Positions 50,701 to 57,412 of a stretch of 64,000 nucleotides of DNA are shown in pieces. The translations under genes and the position numbers were made by a program. The notes beneath the pieces were generated by a model that saw nothing but the letters and a program-made list of their open reading frames with translations, was not told the origin of the DNA and searched no databases. Location of the stretch: IMG/VR virus record IMGVR_UViG_3300035204_002571, positions 1-64,000 of that record. One strand, given 5' to 3'. Position 1 is the stretch's first letter; each line of letters starts with the position of its first letter. The DNA is from a virus.

Positions 50701-51666
50701 GAAATTGTTGGGATACAGCTTATGGAAAATACGCAAGAGTTTTCAGAGTTCTTTTCGCAAGATGAAGTGGATCATGTTTTGTTTGATGATATTTATAGAA
50801 GCGAAATAACCGGCAGACTAACAGGGGGCACTGGCGTTAAAAAGGATTTCTCAATAGGCAGCCGACTTAGTGCTGATGGAAGAAGGGTTTTTCTGGCAGA
50901 AGCTCTTCCGGGAGCGAATGTAGATGTTATAGTTTCATATGCATCTATTGATTCTTCTGGAGACAGGGTATCTGTTTATAAAAACAAGAATAGCCAAATT
51001 GTTTTTTCAATTACTGCAAATGGCGCGGTTAATTCGTTAGTGAAAGATGTTGACTGGGGTAGGAATACTTGGCACAGGATTATGTGTACATATAAAACAA
51101 ATTCTAGCGCTGATACTATGAGGTTGTTTGTCGATGGCGATGAAAGTGGGTTTGTAACATACGGTGAGAATGGGGTTGTATATGGATCCGGGTTTGTATA
51201 TGGCCAAACCACGCAGGAACTCGGAGCATCAAAGCAGGTTGGTTACAATATATCTTTAAAAGATGACTTCAGATTGGTTTGCATTGGATCTGATGTTTTT
51301 GAAAAACAATCAGCATTGTCTAGAATAGATAATATAAGATTTAGTAGAATAATGAGAAACGCGGCAAAAGGGCCGTCTGGAGAATATATAGATACAAATT
51401 ACTCGTCTAATACAGATACTGTGCTTCCTGTGGTTAAAGATAATTCTACAACTATAATTTTAGATTTTGAAGAGGAGAGTTATGAAGATAAATATGCAAC
51501 AGTTATTGATCCGGCAAGTGGGATATTCAACTTTGACATAGAAGTATTAGATAATTTTAGTAATATTAATAGTGATGAAGTTGAAGATTTGATTGTAGAC
51601 TTGGTTAATAGATTAAAGCCGGCGCACACAAATGCATTAGTAAAATTTCCAAGAGAATCATGTTAA
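41719..51666 (+). CDS. Giant baseplate/fibre protein with LamG-like domains
   Basis: A 3315-residue protein after the wedge J gene, the slot of gp7 or tail-fibre connector proteins. The N-terminus (NHNPIRDRMVSKVPKLYNLE, then AEELFQAQKHIGELLSDNY) is helical and attachment-like. Around 1180-1245, GALRDALKKNFGILTKIPFF leads into repeated jelly-roll segments: LDEGTISAWICPEWAG (about 1275), DFKPGELHHVAASWRLN with MHLFIDG (about 2265), and NEGTIEFWVSPLMDT with WGRNTWHRIMCTYKTN and MRLFVDG (about 2945-3145). These match the strand signature of LamG/concanavalin-like carbohydrate-binding domains. Near 2173 there is a tandem DGYL repeat. Likely a host-receptor-binding baseplate arm; binding target unknown. 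Confidence 0.75.
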   Translation: MLRPVSFSIPSSTELRVKFNDEPNELLSKDNFLVESVSGNIDDLEVTKVAIDGRAVIVTTRPQVVGNFYVLKLLDSDEVLFTSAKGTPLVNDDVSRELFFIGLKNHNPIRDRMVSKVPKLYNLENSNVNKIIEAQAEELFQAQKHIGELLSDNYISVDVVDEQRTRSSGATDRLINENAYLVKRVSEKLTNASLTFDTINYTEDSGIDGHFSIPNYPISLQEVYEEDEEISLSSENNSFKGFLISLTNKNVIKLTNLKLIKSTDEEDCNEETGTEYNISLYKYSINNNRYDPTYAFSNIDLESNQVLLSEFGNIDEPTVGDTIMVSYLYKDVGRKVNEASIEIYNLQEVESESVPTNITRFFLDNAPIVDSNNDVPERGGVTFRTGENLSDVPDEFQRELVFNASKLPSKLGEYAIDYSTGEVIVVGAEEIGDGTGANNNIASYLYRNVFSKNLDYYIKDDEFVASSNRSIVNEEVSIDFNYDKVYVEGVDYRAPCHTEVFNEYVENNFESSFVIKPKNTPITNVFRIFNQTTGEVYPLLYHTRDEVVFSGVRSPEFRTEISELADFNLVELEKLSPIGEFVCPAFSVTISANASNSNIQFYPGIPAELIDYNSQDYFIRSTGLDGSDDLEDLQIRFFGEPDSDNLIQSVAISSTATAPSLKEVVTIGTKGLVFSLDNSYIINNSRDAIGSHVNTSAEFSRYDLFLVEKYFNELSSNPGTERVGDDSLASSILSSKGDDFYENLSRLRRVGDYCIDYKHGQVYLAMSYDQDYELGSVNYRHGAITTFNRNIIGVTEATKKLISSDSLEDSTIIYDKVSNTSEEASILDLENTILLPDGETMALNSDGELDDICIILDDYTVVLPNKASDVNGIYTLSSLEGDNLSSSVREIREEDLGSDLINELVKNGGGNLYDSTFMTFEDNVIDLKKTYSTRVAESGDDYTIIINDSEFGEIYKIIHTSSGAEIFDEKLNVIKLDDLEVVYAEQDEDEVIIDIKSGPILDSLDVNGDFLLDSRGSRFRIVDFDPETSQVVVLTPAENNVEAELPELGGAQVIVKASVTSSDTGVVIVIPSDSYINDRDPIDVIYTTSNTPSAGTKVGVDLRSGRLYLNYLYSYDDVYVSYEYGDNEIDWSIGSSILEGQSYHVTYKYGALRDALKKNFGILTKIPFFQRFSINTDRELYRSALEGTMQAFTKGPTIPAFEALVESFTDISPEITESVFGNWILGRDFLSPEELKADGTLEFKTCKFGEGVMINNDTAIYMPAVSNINLDEGTISAWICPEWAGVDNDATLTIDIDNIGTKNYIYRIGSNPFDYDNHFNILASEHAVGGSDYSSPSITLHNFTSSWKDGVEGGEEEEFIGAFALTKEEPSIDRSVKTELDLSLKVSSFSAPEAINPPRRRPSEDLPFNRANLGILGLGKSLSDASRGLIVAGSEEDLYRFCSPAFVSIGDKEKLLFMMFSLRPLFNPESGRIYTFRVGYEHIEANEIPDYNRLHVTQNCVCSVDDTLEELSKFRDKDFQSIKVDLDFNIDFGYIKDVDVPFDNVPSSFRILDTRGAVYEVYAFLDEDDNVILDEIPNTVSGFIVNRIPENQQYITAQGAEAINDLLPTGEITVLYQTMSVLTNVDPDAKKYIGYEGKSYIVDWMSDFVNFNILRDPMNNNVEITVKSSVDSSKKNIKLFYTDLIDVEMEEAIYEGLNFDKWFNIVGDVTSVNNSSSLSNKIAVGTLDRTTKSVIDIGRLKYSVHNRFSEEDVYIGASARNPLRIPFDVNKYDFPDTSVGLPYNADSDEGLFICFDELCLSPLAEDAGQWVFRSRAGNSIYAPTSVYPTEDGHEFGYSYVPLSHVFSGTINTDGEFSSVVRAHRDEDGTGCPTGLVCSSEYRYCGDGLLEGTEKGSGWRRINETSSELINILIGGSQGESSAWMKFGHFNTSAIGGVYRAGPSEPHADNCNHDVTDPAGGNHLYTKLPCYGGDYSATVSFKVSEVDHKIVNSSAGRFQGATSGVMTGITPIHIYDDSISIKVSLAISNSGQPLILVIDGFSEEIIDISYFNWDDGFFNVLSLIKDMENETITITSEGQILSKLNINDFEEGDTEACGKDLRDKSPFFAIHLFDASLLNIVDFHNKYSGNIIDIGLIEYSARLEDGVNAFEDEDIFISTDSKIEFEFNVVAAEDGYLDGYLDGYFEGYGYSSDQEFDVDEVYFTSDKLRYVFDSGEGGSENRISIFKDGKGFMNFRIYDNSLSARGDVNMYNIATNIKDFKPGELHHVAASWRLNTIYEKDEMHLFIDGLEAPNIYKFGGPVLVRINDKFSDISKEVLQDFLVDGIDFCNTFSDGTTLAGSSTFSSNQAGFTSDMVGRSVIFLESSIAPTYVGKEYIINSVDGNSVTFVRGSDLDIVSFDTSASDIIFMLPPTAGIKMPIATDLRNSEFAIFKTNCEGEEEELGGVLYTVEDGSINVLNGENVINPQYRANIDTKIVEFIGKDDECNFTGTIDFSDLDIHIKTFGLIYANCNDIINLSSSSYYVLDKKEYDVNSGKSVILSHAAEPVSLEDVTIKRIVLPRVIPSFEDISEEWDYPFAKIEFEMPLESNDGSTLLSCQPGQVYKKNAGRYLTLNFDSDNVVFCGELDGYVDGYEEADAYPNIIKIVGETVDGTNYEEFTVTGNGDIHGKKLFKSVQEVKGRLYLADSDYEPCVISISETNSITVSNNDGEYAEVFKYTNGSLVLTSVGSNGVYPFELHPGSYHLSYPAFLKIAIPNVGDKAYIGCDMNSQNQFGGTIDEFRVITEMSSDTRPTESDTNGTRSITEDYLNPNPHCADDQTLVLAHFDDPIDLQARKLRQKEFLNTESNFKFKLDLEDRETLLSYINNKDLFVSKMIRMGYERDAAIETYIECHHAMGGPLFNEAKFVRSDEMLVSSSSVNDEFGLSAKFFNTPPLVMNNRLSYFRRNEGTIEFWVSPLMDTVGDEEDRYYVDIYSITRKRVKSFSPTIIDLPSSAREIVGIQLMENTQEFSEFFSQDEVDHVLFDDIYRSEITGRLTGGTGVKKDFSIGSRLSADGRRVFLAEALPGANVDVIVSYASIDSSGDRVSVYKNKNSQIVFSITANGAVNSLVKDVDWGRNTWHRIMCTYKTNSSADTMRLFVDGDESGFVTYGENGVVYGSGFVYGQTTQELGASKQVGYNISLKDDFRLVCIGSDVFEKQSALSRIDNIRFSRIMRNAAKGPSGEYIDTNYSSNTDTVLPVVKDNSTTIILDFEEESYEDKYATVIDPASGIFNFDIEVLDNFSNINSDEVEDLIVDLVNRLKPAHTNALVKFPRESC
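48235..48270 (+). repeat. Three tandem 12-nt repeats (DGYL codons)
   Basis: GATGGATATTTA occurs twice exactly (48235-48246, 48247-48258) and a third time as GATGGATATTTT (48259-48270). In frame it encodes DGYL-DGYL-DGYF. Related DGY pairs occur at 49594-49617 and 54745-54774. Confidence 0.9.
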
Positions 51667-51723
51667 TAGCCTCTATTAATAATCTTGGATGTATCGATAA
51701 GTGTTAAAGCTAGGAGATGTTTG

Positions 51724-54700
51724 ATGGCAAAGGCTAATAGAGAAAAGCTTTCGAGAGTAAACTTTTTTGACGGCCAAAGAGTAACGGAGGCAGATTTAGA
51801 TGATGAGCAAATTCATCATCGTGGTCTAGTCTCTAGTTTAACTAAGGACTTTCATGGAAGCGGTATTGTAAGAGACCGTCTTTTTGAAAGCTATGTTTTA
51901 TTGGATACTGGCGATCCTGGAGCCTATTTAGGCGATAATGAAGAAAATGAATCAGAATTTGTAATCAACTCAGGGACTTATGATGGTAGGGCGATTTTTT
52001 TGGATCGTCAGCCGAGCGATACTGTATATGGAAACAGACTTGAGATTGAGGCTTCAGGGCTTGATGTCGGAGGAAGGCTCACCACAAAGGTTCTGATTAT
52101 TGGGGCTGCTTTTAGCAGCCTGAGTGATACTGGGGAACTTGTATCTGAAGTTATAGAATTTAATGAAAATGTTACAAAGGTTACAGAAAATTATTATACA
52201 CGAGTTGTAGCTGTATTTTTTAATAACTTTTCCGGAGGAACGGGCAGGACCGAGAATAGTTTAAGCGAACAAAGCTTGAATCTATTGACAGATGATGGAA
52301 AAATTGTAATAAGAGAAGCTGAACCATTTAAGGTTTTCGCAAGAACTCAGACCTCTTTTCAGACCAGCTCTCCCAGTATAGAGCTTGCCAACTTTATAAC
52401 ATCTAGCGAAGAATTATCTATAGAGGACGAGATAAAAGAAGGCCTTGGCTCTGTATATAACTTTAATGATCTATATTTTGAATTAGAGGCCCAAGAGGAA
52501 GTAACTTTCAGTGTCGATGGGGACCAGACCACTTCTTATGGACAAAAGTTTTTAGCAAAAGCAGACAATATTCAAAAAATTGATCTTTTATTTTCAGTCG
52601 AAAGAGATGAAGATGCACATTCTGGAGAGGAATATTTCTTCTCCGGAGATATCGTTATATCGATACATAAGTTATCAACAGATATACAATGTGTAACAGA
52701 TCCTCATCCAGATAATTTAATAGACTTTGATCCAGAGCCCTCTCCTATTATGGAGATGTCATACTCCCAAGAGGACCTTGAAGCTCTAGGATATAAGCTG
52801 GATGACACGCCTAAGGTTGTTAGCTTTGATTTCTCTGGAACGTTAATTGCAGATCCGGGGATAGAGCCTTCGCTTGAGGTTGGCGAATATTACGCAGTTC
52901 TAATTAGTCGCCGTGGTGACAATAGAACTGGAACCATTGTTATGCAAAAGGGATACGATAAAGCCTCAAGAAAAATTGGCAATGGCCAAACGCTAAATGT
53001 AATTGAAAGCTTTGGCAAGCAAACAACAAGGTTTATAGAATTTGATCCAAATAATTTGGTATACGTTGATGACATGGATTCATCGTTATGGTTTGTTGTT
53101 CATTCTGATACAGTTGAAGTTACAGACGGAATAGCGTACACCGATGACGGCTTCTTGGTCGTATTGCCAAAAACAGAAGAATATGTTGGCAGCACAGAGA
53201 TCTCTTCCTTTATGAGGGATGTGGCGCTTGCCGATGTATCTGAGGGAACAGACAATTTAGTTGTTCTTCAGCGGCAAGATAACTTTGAAACGCCAGGAAT
53301 ACACCCTAGAACTGGAAACTTTGTAAACACAAGAGTGCAAGACTCACCATCTATTTCGGTTATGTCAACCGATGAGTGGGAGAGTGTAGATGCAGATTAT
53401 CCCCCTATTTTACTTGCAAGGGTTCAGGATAATAATGTAAGAGAAGCTCAAGATATAACGGGAACATTTGATCTGCCTGGATTGGTAGCAAGCAGTGAGA
53501 TCATATTTGTAGACCCTGATTCGGATATGATTAATGAAAACCTGATAAACAGGGTAATAACTCCGGATTTGGATTGCGAGTGTAATGCCAGATATAGAAT
53601 CGTAGGAGTAACATGTGAAAAAGCATATGCTGGAGATCTAAATGGCGATGAGGAAATAACAACTAGTGATATAGTTGATTTGTTAAATGTTGTCGGGAAT
53701 ACTATAAATACAGAAACGACAGAAAGAAGAATTCTCGGCGGTGAGCTAGACCTTGTAGACTTTATAAAGTCAGACCTAAACGAAGACGGGACAGTCGACG
53801 GTTTTGACATAGAGCTAATAGAAGACGCCGTAGATGGATATACCAATTTTACTGTCGAAGAGTCCTTTAATGTATTAACCTTAAAGTTAGAAAATATATT
53901 GGAAGAAGATGATTACCCAGTCTTGTTTGAGGATACGTCATCATCTGGAACTACAGAGAGCCAGGAAGACATTGTTAATTTTGTAACTGATGAGGAAAAT
54001 CAGGCATTAGCAATCAGAATAGGGGATCAGGTCGTTATACCATCAGATTCGTCTGATGCCGGTGTGTACCTGGTTTATTCCAAAACTGTAGACGAAACAG
54101 GTGTAGGAGTCACCCTTTCTGTTACAGATACAGATGGAGAAGAGGTAAGTTTTTCAGGGTCCAGCGCAGGGTTTGATGTTATAATTACAAGCGGAACAAG
54201 GGTCAATCTTTTTGCAGATAACTTAAAGCTTTTGAACGTCCCGTTTGAAGAGAAGAATTGGGCAATATCGTATATTGGAGCACCACATCAGAGTGAGTTT
54301 GTTGATGTATGCGACTTAAGAAGATATGTAGAAACAAACTTTATAGAAGAGTTTGAAGAAGTATGCGTTTGCGATGAAGACCCGTGTATAGAGACTGGCG
54401 ATTGTACTCCTCAGTATAAAAATCAAAAAGTCTTAGCAGATGATTTGTTTATTCCAAGCGGAGAAATTTACAAAGAGCCTGGAGTTCCTTATCATGGCGA
54501 TATAGAGTATTCTACAATAACTATTCCCCTGCCTCCTGGCACTATTGATGACTGCGAAATTGATTTATATACAAACTTTATAAAAGCAGGTTCGGGAAAG
54601 TGCAAAACAGAGTCTGGCTATCCTGCTATGAAGTATTCGGACGGCACGTATGTCGGATGTGAAGATTCAGGGGCAGAAACAGATATAACAAAAGGAAAGG

Positions 54701-56286
54701 TAAAGATAACTCAGTGTATTGCAAGTCTTTATGTAGATGCTTTTGTAGATGGGTATGCTGTAGATGGGTATGCTGATGAAGAAGACGTATCAACATCCGC
54801 AGAAGTTATTGCCGAAAACTTTACAGATCATACTTATCCAAATACGTCTGGATTTTCCGAATGGGCTCCATCTCCCCCTCTTAGCTACCTGGTGGCCTCT
54901 GCCGCCTCGGGATCGAATGAGCCAGTATTTTTTGATTTAGAAACGATTAATGCCGGAGAGAGATACGCAAGAATAAGCCAGCCTTCTGCTTCGGATAACA
55001 TCTCTGGAGATTTTGTTATAGACATAAGAATGTCAAGAACGATTTGGGATGAGAATGAATTAAAGTTTGGAAAAGTTGGATTTTTTACATCATTGGTTAT
55101 AACGAATGATGATGGGACGGAGTCGACTCTCAAGCTTGGGTGGAGACAAACTGCGTATCAAAATGTAGAATTATTTTATAGCGGAGAGATCGTTGACACA
55201 ACGGCTGGAACCGTTGTAAGTGATTTTGATTTCTCCGTAGAAGCGGGAGATGACTTAGGAGACGAAATAAGGTTTAGGCTAAGAAGGGTCAATGAGGCTG
55301 TTTTTGCCATGTATTTTGACGATACTCTTTTGGATTTTTCCGAAAACTTTACTGGCCAACTTGTAAGAATAGGTACAGCACCAGATGTGCAGCCTGGAGC
55401 CGGAGATGCTAGAGCGCATGTTGAAATGGCGCAATATGATAACCCAAATGTTGGAGTTATATACGCAACAACTCTTCATGATATGGTGATTAGATATGAT
55501 TACTCTTCGGTATCTTCAGCAGAAGAGGAATCGGTTGTGCTGAGCAGGGATTCAGACGGCTTAATTGACAGAACTACGGTGACATTCCCAATGCTATTAA
55601 CGCAAAGGACAAATATTGTATCAGCAACATTAAGCATGACTGTTGCCGATGAGGTCGATGCGGCTTCCGCAGTAGAAAGCTTTAATATTATACCTTATGA
55701 TATATTAAATGCAGATAATCTTGGAACCTTGATTGATTATCCGTTAGAAGAAAATGACTCATTCATAGTTACGTTTGAGCCTGGAGAGGCTGTGACCGGT
55801 TCAACAATAGACGTTGACGTAACCTCTCTCGCAATATATTATCTATCACAATCAGGGCATCTGCCAGGATTTTATAAGGCATTAATTATAGAGCCAAGCG
55901 CTACAGCTGAGGCTAGTTTAACAATTTTGCCCAGCATAACCTTGACAGTAGAATATGAAGATATAACCACAGGGGTTGTATTCAAGGTTGGTACAAACTT
56001 GGATCCTAGCACTGGGATAGTATCCTTGCAAACAAAGAATATTTTGTATGATTCATTAAATGAGGCAAATAGAACGGTTTTGAAATTTGGAGTTCATCTT
56101 AAAAAATCAGGATTTATGAATGATGACGTAATTATAGGCATTAAAGATCTTGCAAGAATAGGCATAGGTACATGTATTGATGAAACAGATTTCGAAGAAG
56201 ACGAGCTTTGTTTCTTTATCGCAGGCAGCACTGCAACCGGAACCTTTGTCGAAGGTCCGTTCCCCTGCTATTTCCATCTACCATAA
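51724..56286 (+). CDS. Large baseplate structural protein with dockerin-like domain
   Basis: A 1520-residue protein. The start is ATG 51724 with AGGAG 7 nt upstream; an in-frame ATG at 51685 has no such site. The N-terminus NREKLSRVNFFDGQRVTEADLDDEQ resembles conserved starts of baseplate or fibre proteins in large phages. Residues 638-649 and 684-695 are D-x-N-x-D-x6-D type loops (DLNGDEEITTSD, DLNEDGTVDGFD), each followed by a helix, matching the duplicated calcium-binding loops of dockerin type I. Later parts are beta-rich (TLKLGWRQTAYQNVELFY, VVLSRDSDGLIDRTTVTFPMLL). Cys pairs occur near 905 (VCVCDEDPC). Last structural gene before the glycosyltransferases. Confidence 0.75.
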   Translation: MAKANREKLSRVNFFDGQRVTEADLDDEQIHHRGLVSSLTKDFHGSGIVRDRLFESYVLLDTGDPGAYLGDNEENESEFVINSGTYDGRAIFLDRQPSDTVYGNRLEIEASGLDVGGRLTTKVLIIGAAFSSLSDTGELVSEVIEFNENVTKVTENYYTRVVAVFFNNFSGGTGRTENSLSEQSLNLLTDDGKIVIREAEPFKVFARTQTSFQTSSPSIELANFITSSEELSIEDEIKEGLGSVYNFNDLYFELEAQEEVTFSVDGDQTTSYGQKFLAKADNIQKIDLLFSVERDEDAHSGEEYFFSGDIVISIHKLSTDIQCVTDPHPDNLIDFDPEPSPIMEMSYSQEDLEALGYKLDDTPKVVSFDFSGTLIADPGIEPSLEVGEYYAVLISRRGDNRTGTIVMQKGYDKASRKIGNGQTLNVIESFGKQTTRFIEFDPNNLVYVDDMDSSLWFVVHSDTVEVTDGIAYTDDGFLVVLPKTEEYVGSTEISSFMRDVALADVSEGTDNLVVLQRQDNFETPGIHPRTGNFVNTRVQDSPSISVMSTDEWESVDADYPPILLARVQDNNVREAQDITGTFDLPGLVASSEIIFVDPDSDMINENLINRVITPDLDCECNARYRIVGVTCEKAYAGDLNGDEEITTSDIVDLLNVVGNTINTETTERRILGGELDLVDFIKSDLNEDGTVDGFDIELIEDAVDGYTNFTVEESFNVLTLKLENILEEDDYPVLFEDTSSSGTTESQEDIVNFVTDEENQALAIRIGDQVVIPSDSSDAGVYLVYSKTVDETGVGVTLSVTDTDGEEVSFSGSSAGFDVIITSGTRVNLFADNLKLLNVPFEEKNWAISYIGAPHQSEFVDVCDLRRYVETNFIEEFEEVCVCDEDPCIETGDCTPQYKNQKVLADDLFIPSGEIYKEPGVPYHGDIEYSTITIPLPPGTIDDCEIDLYTNFIKAGSGKCKTESGYPAMKYSDGTYVGCEDSGAETDITKGKVKITQCIASLYVDAFVDGYAVDGYADEEDVSTSAEVIAENFTDHTYPNTSGFSEWAPSPPLSYLVASAASGSNEPVFFDLETINAGERYARISQPSASDNISGDFVIDIRMSRTIWDENELKFGKVGFFTSLVITNDDGTESTLKLGWRQTAYQNVELFYSGEIVDTTAGTVVSDFDFSVEAGDDLGDEIRFRLRRVNEAVFAMYFDDTLLDFSENFTGQLVRIGTAPDVQPGAGDARAHVEMAQYDNPNVGVIYATTLHDMVIRYDYSSVSSAEEESVVLSRDSDGLIDRTTVTFPMLLTQRTNIVSATLSMTVADEVDAASAVESFNIIPYDILNADNLGTLIDYPLEENDSFIVTFEPGEAVTGSTIDVDVTSLAIYYLSQSGHLPGFYKALIIEPSATAEASLTILPSITLTVEYEDITTGVVFKVGTNLDPSTGIVSLQTKNILYDSLNEANRTVLKFGVHLKKSGFMNDDVIIGIKDLARIGIGTCIDETDFEEDELCFFIAGSTATGTFVEGPFPCYFHLP
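54745..54774 (+). repeat. Exact tandem 15-nt repeat (VDGYA codons)
   Basis: GTAGATGGGTATGCT occurs twice in a row, encoding VDGYA-VDGYA inside the dockerin-containing protein. Confidence 0.9.
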
Positions 56287-56309
56287 TTTCTAAAAAAATA
56301 GGCATGTTT

Positions 56310-56318
56310 TGGTATAAT
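56310..56318 (+). promoter_or_regulatory. Candidate extended -10 promoter TGGTATAAT
   Basis: Perfect TATAAT with a TGn extension in the 40-nt gap before the first glycosyltransferase gene, 8 nt before its ATG. Any transcript from it would be nearly leaderless. It matches the pattern of the elements at 16167, 20105 and 27858. No terminator seen upstream. Confidence 0.5.
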
Positions 56319-56326
56319 TATATACC

Positions 56327-57412
56327 ATGAGTGCATTAAAAATTAGATCGCAGGCGATGCTTGGCACAACTCATAGTTGGGCCGTTACCATAAGAAGTCT
56401 TCTTAGAGAGTTCCGAGCAATGGGGCATGGCCTATATTTGAATAGTATAAATGGTTATGATTTATATCCAAAGCAGTGGAATAAATTTAAGAGGGAATGT
56501 GGAGATGCAGATATAGACTTAACCTACACATTGCCAAGAAACTTTCCGCATAGATTTAACAGAAATTCCAAATTAAAATTAGCAATATATAATTATGAAA
56601 CTAGTATTTTGCCTCAAGTTTGGTCTGATAAAATAAAGCATATAGATTATGCCTTGCCATCAAGCAGATTTTCAAAAGAAGTTTTTGTTAACTCGGGCTG
56701 GCCAGAGGAAAAGTGCATCGTAATTCCTCATGGCGTTAACTTAAAAGACTTTCAGGATAAATCCAAAGTAAATAATCTTAAGACAAGAAAGAAATTTAAA
56801 TTTTTAAACGTTTCTATTCCTCATTATAGAAAAAATATAGATGTTTTGGTCGATGCATATTATAGCGCATTTACAGACAGTGATGATGTTTGTCTTTTGT
56901 TAAAAGTTAAGCTTGAAAAGCCAAAATATAAGTTTGAATGCGATGTAATTAAGCAGATTCTAAAGGCTCAAAAAAAGCACAAGGGGAAAAGGCTGCCGCA
57001 AGTAGAGGTTGTGCAGCATAAGTATGATAGTATGGTTCCCTTATATAATACGTGTCATAGTCTAGTTAGCGCATCTTCCGCAGAAGGCTTCGGATTACCC
57101 TTGCTGGAGGCTTTGGCAGCAGGGATGGTGGTTATAGCGCCGAACTGCACAGGTCAGCTTGATTTTTTAAATAGAAGAAATTCCTTATTAGTTGATGTTA
57201 AGGAGATAAAGGCAACAGCTAAGTATCAGTACTGGAGGCCCTCTCCTGGTGCGAAAACTTTTCTTCCAGAGGTTGAATCGTTAGCAGAAAATATGAAAAA
57301 TACTTATGAAAATCATAAAAAATTAAAGAAAAAATTTAAAACAGAAGCTAAAAAAACAGTAGAAAAATTTACTTGGGAAAATGCTGCAAAACAAATATTG
57401 GATATTTCATGA
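56327..57412 (+). CDS. GT4-like glycosyltransferase 1
   Basis: A 361-residue GT-B enzyme predicted to move a sugar from a nucleotide donor. The C-terminal domain has SSAEGFGLPLLEALAAG, with the E-x7-E motif of GT4 retaining transferases that holds the donor, followed by VVIAPNCTGQLDFL. IPHGVNLKDF near residue 140 and FLNVSIPHYRKNIDVLVDAY are the usual linker motifs. First of seven consecutive glycosyltransferase genes and the only one with a gap and candidate promoter upstream. Ends in an ATGA overlap with the next. Acceptor unknown. Confidence 0.88.
   Translation: MSALKIRSQAMLGTTHSWAVTIRSLLREFRAMGHGLYLNSINGYDLYPKQWNKFKRECGDADIDLTYTLPRNFPHRFNRNSKLKLAIYNYETSILPQVWSDKIKHIDYALPSSRFSKEVFVNSGWPEEKCIVIPHGVNLKDFQDKSKVNNLKTRKKFKFLNVSIPHYRKNIDVLVDAYYSAFTDSDDVCLLLKVKLEKPKYKFECDVIKQILKAQKKHKGKRLPQVEVVQHKYDSMVPLYNTCHSLVSASSAEGFGLPLLEALAAGMVVIAPNCTGQLDFLNRRNSLLVDVKEIKATAKYQYWRPSPGAKTFLPEVESLAENMKNTYENHKKLKKKFKTEAKKTVEKFTWENAAKQILDIS

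Noticed and set aside
51685-51723. In-frame ATG as start of the dockerin-containing protein
   Set aside because: No ribosome binding site, while ATG 51724 has AGGAG at ideal spacing and begins the conserved-looking sequence.
48235-54774. Diversity-generating retroelement suggested by DGY repeats
   Set aside because: No reverse transcriptase and no template/variable repeat pair seen; these are simple tandem repeats.
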